This document shows, piece after piece, positions 6,488 through 9,635 of a DNA stretch of 9,635 nucleotides (position 1 is its first letter; every line of letters starts with the position of its first letter). The stretch comes from an uncultured Sulfurimonas sp. (GTDB taxonomy: Bacteria; Campylobacterota; Campylobacteria; Campylobacterales; Sulfurimonadaceae). The notes below the pieces were generated by a model. That model was not told where the DNA came from, searched no databases, and saw nothing but the letters and a program-made list of their open reading frames with translations. The position numbers and the translations under genes are program-made. The stretch spans positions 1 through 9,635 of the forward strand of contig CALDOC010000039.1 of NCBI GenBank assembly GCA_937914675.1. The letters are read 5' to 3'.

Positions 6488-8412
6488 ACTCCTTTTGCAA
6501 GCAACGCGATAAACTCTTTTTCAGGAATGGGTTTTGAAAAATAATAGCCTTGAATGGTGTCGCAATCTCTACTCTTTAGGAACTCAAACTGCGTTTTGTT
6601 TTCGACGCCTTCGGCTATGACTTTTATGCCTAGGCTTTTCCCCATTGCCAAGATTGTGTTTACGAGCAATGAGTCGTTCTTTTTTTCATCGTCTTGAATG
6701 TCGTCTACAAAACTTTTGTCTATTTTAAGAGTGTTGATGGGAAACTTTTTAAGATACGAGAGTGACGAGTAGCCCGTTCCAAAATCGTCCAAGTATATTG
6801 AAACGCCAAGCTCTTTTAATTTTTTTAACATAATTAAAGCGCTATCGATATGTCTCATCATGATGCTTTCCGTTATTTCTATCGCTAGTTGTTTAGGATT
6901 TATCTTAGATTCTTGAATGGCTTCTTGTAAATCTCCATAGAGATTGGAGTTTTGAAATTGTCTCGTGGAAACGTTAATGGATATTGTCAAGTCGTTAAAT
7001 CCAAGATCGTTAAATCTTTTTATGGCTTGCGTTGATTCTGTAATAACAAGTTTTCCAATGTTTAAAATGAAGCCAGTATTTTCAGCGAGCGGTATAAAAT
7101 GGATTGGACTTATCAATCCTTTTTTGTGATGATCCCATCTGATAAGGGCTTCCGCGCCAATGATTTTTTGAGTTTTTACGTCTACTTTGGCTTGGTAGTA
7201 AAGCTTAAATTCATTATCGTAAAAAGCTCTTTGCATATCGTTGACCATTTCGACTTCCGTATGAATTTTCGCATTGTGAGTTTGCGTAAAGAAATTATAA
7301 TTGTCTCTACCTTCCGCTTTAGTTTTGTACATAGCCATGTCTGCGTATTTCATCAAACTTTTTATCTCAGTGGCGTCGTCGGGATAGATGGAGATTCCTA
7401 AGCTTGCGGAGACTCTTAAGGTGTACCCTTTTATGAAAATTTCTTTTTTGAGCTCTTGCAAAAGATTTTCAATGATTGGGATTATCTCATAGGTATTGCT
7501 GAAATCTGACAAAATTAGAATAAACTCGTCACCGCCTATTCTTGCAACTATGTCATTTTTTGCTACGTTGTTTTTTATGATGATGCCTATGGTTTGCAAT
7601 AAAGCGTCTCCAACGTCATGACCAAGAGTGTCGTTGATGTTTTTAAAATGATCCAAATCTAAAAAGACGGTTGCGAATTTTTTATCGTTTTTTTGCGCGT
7701 TGCTTATGATGAAAGAGGTCTCTTGGTTAAGAAAGCGTCTATTGGGCAGACCCGTAAGATTGTCATGCAAAGAAGTGTGTTCCAAATTTTCATTTAGAGA
7801 GGAGACTTCGTCTTTGGCTCCGTTTAAATCGACAAAGTGTTCAATTTGCAATTTTACAAAATAAGCCAAAACTAAAAGTTCGATTATGACAAATATGGCG
7901 TGCAAAACTACTATGTCAAATCCACATCCATAGTTGAAAACCATAACGGGCATGTCAAACAAAGATACTTCGTAAAGCTGCAAATAGTTAAAGACGATAT
8001 GATGAAGAAGCGTCGTAGCCGCGGCTATGACCAATACAACGGCGTCTTTATAGAAAGTCAATATGGCCATTACGATAAAAATATGAAAATGCATCTCGAT
8101 TCTGCCAAGATACTGTTGAATGAATACCACGGAAAAAAGCATCATGGCCATCGCTATAAAGTACCTAAAAAATTTATCGCCTTTTAGATATGGATATAAA
8201 AAAATAATTGGCAAAACAATGATGGCTCCAGAGAAGAAACCATAAAAATACGTATCGTAAGCTATGGAAGTGACAAACGTGGACAACGCCCATTGCAAAA
8301 TCAGCAGTAATATCATTACCTTATCGGATTGTACGTAGAGTTTTTCAAAACTACCCTTAGCAAAGTTTGGAATTGTTGGATACGTCAATAGATGGTTTAA
8401 AATTTTAAACAA
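6484..8412 (-). CDS. Six-helix membrane GGDEF-EAL protein (c-di-GMP cyclase/phosphodiesterase)
   Basis: A 642-residue inner-membrane protein. Residues ~30-188 hold about six hydrophobic helices with conserved-looking histidines (H108-F-H110 and H137-H138), a sensory module also seen in front of chemotaxis and GGDEF proteins. A short helical linker leads to a GGDEF domain (~213-375) with intact G-G-D-E-F at 293-297 and L-D-L-D-H-F-K. The inhibition site is lost: A-K-N-D at 284-287 replaces RxxD. The EAL domain (~388-638) has every catalytic element: E421-A-L, N480, E512-x-x-E515, D542-D543-F-G-T-G, K563, E601 and Q621. It should therefore hydrolyse c-di-GMP; the GGDEF part may be active or may serve as a GTP-sensing regulator. 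The start is TTG (8410-8412), supported by AGGAGG five bases upstream. It is the last gene of the operon, and its TAA overlaps the helicase TAA. Confidence 0.95.
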   Translation of the reverse strand: MFKILNHLLTYPTIPNFAKGSFEKLYVQSDKVMILLLILQWALSTFVTSIAYDTYFYGFFSGAIIVLPIIFLYPYLKGDKFFRYFIAMAMMLFSVVFIQQYLGRIEMHFHIFIVMAILTFYKDAVVLVIAAATTLLHHIVFNYLQLYEVSLFDMPVMVFNYGCGFDIVVLHAIFVIIELLVLAYFVKLQIEHFVDLNGAKDEVSSLNENLEHTSLHDNLTGLPNRRFLNQETSFIISNAQKNDKKFATVFLDLDHFKNINDTLGHDVGDALLQTIGIIIKNNVAKNDIVARIGGDEFILILSDFSNTYEIIPIIENLLQELKKEIFIKGYTLRVSASLGISIYPDDATEIKSLMKYADMAMYKTKAEGRDNYNFFTQTHNAKIHTEVEMVNDMQRAFYDNEFKLYYQAKVDVKTQKIIGAEALIRWDHHKKGLISPIHFIPLAENTGFILNIGKLVITESTQAIKRFNDLGFNDLTISINVSTRQFQNSNLYGDLQEAIQESKINPKQLAIEITESIMMRHIDSALIMLKKLKELGVSIYLDDFGTGYSSLSYLKKFPINTLKIDKSFVDDIQDDEKKNDSLLVNTILAMGKSLGIKVIAEGVENKTQFEFLKSRDCDTIQGYYFSKPIPEKEFIALLAKGV

Positions 8413-8417
8413 AACAT

Positions 8418-8423
8418 CCTCCT
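8418..8423 (-). promoter_or_regulatory. Shine-Dalgarno AGGAGG overlapping the SCO stop codon; sets a TTG start
   Basis: The minus strand reads TAGGAGG-ATGTT-TTG. The perfect Shine-Dalgarno shares bases with the TAG of the SCO gene (8422-8424) and stands five bases from the TTG at 8410-8412. This supports both the TTG start of the GGDEF-EAL gene and its translational coupling to the SCO gene. The ATG inside the spacer is out of frame and directly abuts the site. Confidence 0.75.
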
Positions 8424-9000
8424 ATTCTTGCTTTTTTAACGAAATAATATCATTAATTAACTGTTGTTTTCGTAGAGGATGAGTGGAGTAGATGTTCTTT
8501 AAGGCTTTTTTGTCATTTGCGTTGTCGATAAGATATAAATAGTCCGTATGGTTTAATTCGCTTTTTTCATTTATGGATTGTGAAAAAAACATGGCGAACT
8601 TTCTATCTATTGCGAACAACTCTTTTTTTGAGAGATAAACGCCCTTGAAATTTTTGTTGAAAAATTTGGCGAAAAGATCCGCTTGAAACTCTTCGACGTC
8701 TGGCGTTAGGTTTACAAAAATAACGTCTATGTCGTTTTGTACGCTTTGAAACTCTTTAGACTCGTATATGGAAGAGAGTTTCGTTAAAAATGGAGTACAA
8801 ACTTTTTGACAACCAACGTAGCCAAAAAAAAGCAAGACTATTTTTTTATCGCTTTTGACAAAATCCGCTTGAATGGTTTTGTTGACGATTATCGCACCCT
8901 CGCTGTGAGTGGAAAACAAAAAAGACTGAAGAAACGGCGCGCTCAAAAAAAATAGAAATATGAGAACTACCGCTGTAATTTTAAGACTTTTATTCGTCAA
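8422..9000 (-). CDS. SCO1/SenC-family protein (membrane-anchored thioredoxin-fold, copper/thiol)
   Basis: A 192-residue protein with an N-terminal membrane anchor (about 8-29) and a periplasmic thioredoxin-like domain. The family signature is present: G-Y-V-G-C64-x-x-x-C68 after a hydrophobic strand, and the distal His in N-H151-T-D-Y-L-Y-L-I-D. Together these are the Cys-Cys-His copper ligands of SCO proteins. The usual Pro-Asp between the cysteines is replaced (C-Q-K-V-C), so the protein is divergent. SCO proteins deliver copper or reducing power for the CuA site of cytochrome oxidase or for nitrous-oxide reductase; no oxidase gene is visible here. The start is TTG at 8998-9000: a stop codon lies two codons upstream in frame, and this start gives a normal positively charged N-terminus. 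It overlaps the upstream sensor gene by 11 bases, and its stop overlaps the Shine-Dalgarno of the GGDEF-EAL gene. A plain thiol-redox role is an alternative. Confidence 0.9.
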   Translation of the reverse strand: MTNKSLKITAVVLIFLFFLSAPFLQSFLFSTHSEGAIIVNKTIQADFVKSDKKIVLLFFGYVGCQKVCTPFLTKLSSIYESKEFQSVQNDIDVIFVNLTPDVEEFQADLFAKFFNKNFKGVYLSKKELFAIDRKFAMFFSQSINEKSELNHTDYLYLIDNANDKKALKNIYSTHPLRKQQLINDIISLKKQE

Positions 9001-9635
9001 ATTTTATGATTCCAATAATGCTAGCGGGAGCGTCTTGTTCGCGTTGTTCAAAATACAATAAATGTTTTATATTTAGTATTTTGTTGTTCGCGTTTATTAT
9101 TCTATGAAAAAAGAGTAAAGACTCTTTTGAAGATTTAACCTCTTCAAGTTTGTCATGAAAGAGTTTTTTATCGTTGAAGTGTATAAAATAACTCAATAAA
9201 TCTTTGTCGTTTTTGTATACCCTCATGTTAATCCGCAGTTTGTCAATGAGCTCGCTCGACAAATGCAGCTCGCCCGTTAGCGCGTTTACTTTCCAGTACG
9301 CCATGTTCTCTTCTTGCAGAACATGACTCAATAAAATTTCTTTTGAATATAGCTCGTCTTTGTCCGCTTGCATGCGAGTAAGTTCTTCGACTTGTTCGGT
9401 AAACTTTTTTCTTTGCAGGGCGTATGTGGCGGTTACGCTAAAAATTACAATCAAAAGAGTAACGACCAATATTTCCAAGATGAGAAGCTCGTTCTTTTGC
9501 ATGAAACTTTCATTGGGATTGATTATTTTAGATACTCTTCGCACGTATTGAGAGAGTAAAATTCTTGCTTTTGAAAGTTCTTGAACGTTAAAAATATAGA
9601 TATTTGAACCCTCTTTGATGGATGAAACTTCTTTT
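8990..9635 (-). CDS. Membrane sensor protein with C-terminal PAS-like domain, 5' partial
   Basis: The minus-strand frame is open to the window edge, so the GTG at 9542-9544 is probably internal; about 214 residues are visible. The first ~45, with a helical stretch (V-Q-E-L-S-K-A-R-I-L-L), look like the membrane-proximal end of a periplasmic sensing domain. A transmembrane helix follows (about 48-73), then a charged helix likely to be a coiled coil (about 74-105). The last ~105 residues look like a PAS fold: A-Y-W-K-V-N-A-L-T-G-E-L near its start and a final strand I-I-G-I-I-K-F-D-E. The protein ends right after this domain, with no kinase, GGDEF or methyl-accepting domain. The assignment rests on pattern, not a strong signature. 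It is the first visible gene of the operon and overlaps the SCO start by 11 bases. If translation started at ATG in F-M-Q-K-N instead, it would be a short anchored PAS protein. Confidence 0.6.
   Translation of the reverse strand, partial: KEVSSIKEGSNIYIFNVQELSKARILLSQYVRRVSKIINPNESFMQKNELLILEILVVTLLIVIFSVTATYALQRKKFTEQVEELTRMQADKDELYSKEILLSHVLQEENMAYWKVNALTGELHLSSELIDKLRINMRVYKNDKDLLSYFIHFNDKKLFHDKLEEVKSSKESLLFFHRIINANNKILNIKHLLYFEQREQDAPASIIGIIKFDE

Noticed and set aside
7099..7401. 100-codon plus-strand frame opposite the GGDEF/EAL region
   Set aside because: It is antisense to catalytic domains, with no start signals and no recognisable product.
7900..8187. 95-codon plus-strand frame opposite the membrane domain of the GGDEF-EAL protein
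   Set aside because: The Lys/His/Tyr-rich product mirrors the reverse complement of hydrophobic helices; no support for a gene.
8415..8417. Minus-strand ATG directly after the AGGAGG near the GGDEF-EAL start
   Set aside because: It is out of frame, gives only six codons, and has no spacing from the Shine-Dalgarno; the TTG at 8410-8412 is the start.

Overview
The window looks like chromosomal DNA from a Campylobacterota (epsilonproteobacterial) species, perhaps a Sulfurimonas- or Sulfuricurvum-like environmental organism. This is inferred from the AT-leaning, densely packed genes, the Lys/Ile/Phe/Asp-rich proteins, the number of membrane-bound c-di-GMP enzymes, a tandem-REC response regulator of a style common in that group, and a GNAT/carbon-nitrogen hydrolase fusion. 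No rRNA, tRNA, CRISPR array, insertion sequence or phage gene was seen.

Layout. (1) 1-876 (+): the C-terminal part of a VWA-like/DUF2201-type predicted metallopeptidase-related protein, whose start lies before the window. (2) 889-2670 (-): a periplasmic-sensing 7TM-DISM diguanylate cyclase, convergent with gene 1. (3) 2671-2805: a divergent intergenic region with probable promoters for both sides and a hairpin next to the start of the following gene. (4) 2806-4352 (+): a GNAT acetyltransferase/nitrilase-superfamily fusion gene broken by one missing base near 3001-3004. (5) 4366-5151 (-): a response regulator with two receiver domains and no output domain. (6) 5228-6487 (+): a PIF1/RecD-type SF1 helicase. 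(7) 6484-9635 (-): an operon read right to left. It holds a membrane sensor with a C-terminal PAS-like domain (start outside the window), an SCO1/SenC-type thiol/copper protein, and a six-helix membrane GGDEF-EAL protein. The first two genes overlap by 11 bases, and the ribosome binding site of the third sits on the stop codon of the second.

Function. Much of the window is signal transduction. There are two c-di-GMP turnover enzymes of different character: one cyclase with an intact product-inhibition site, and one dual GGDEF-EAL protein with complete EAL catalytic residues but no inhibition site. There is also a phospho-acceptor protein without output and an orphan sensor. The linkage of a sensor, an SCO protein and a c-di-GMP enzyme in one tightly coupled transcription unit is the most suggestive arrangement and could be a redox- or copper-linked c-di-GMP switch, but this is inference from gene order. 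The other point deserving attention is the frameshift in the GNAT/nitrilase gene, which is either a real lesion or a sequencing error. The rest is ordinary; I see no clear evidence of a wholly new system.
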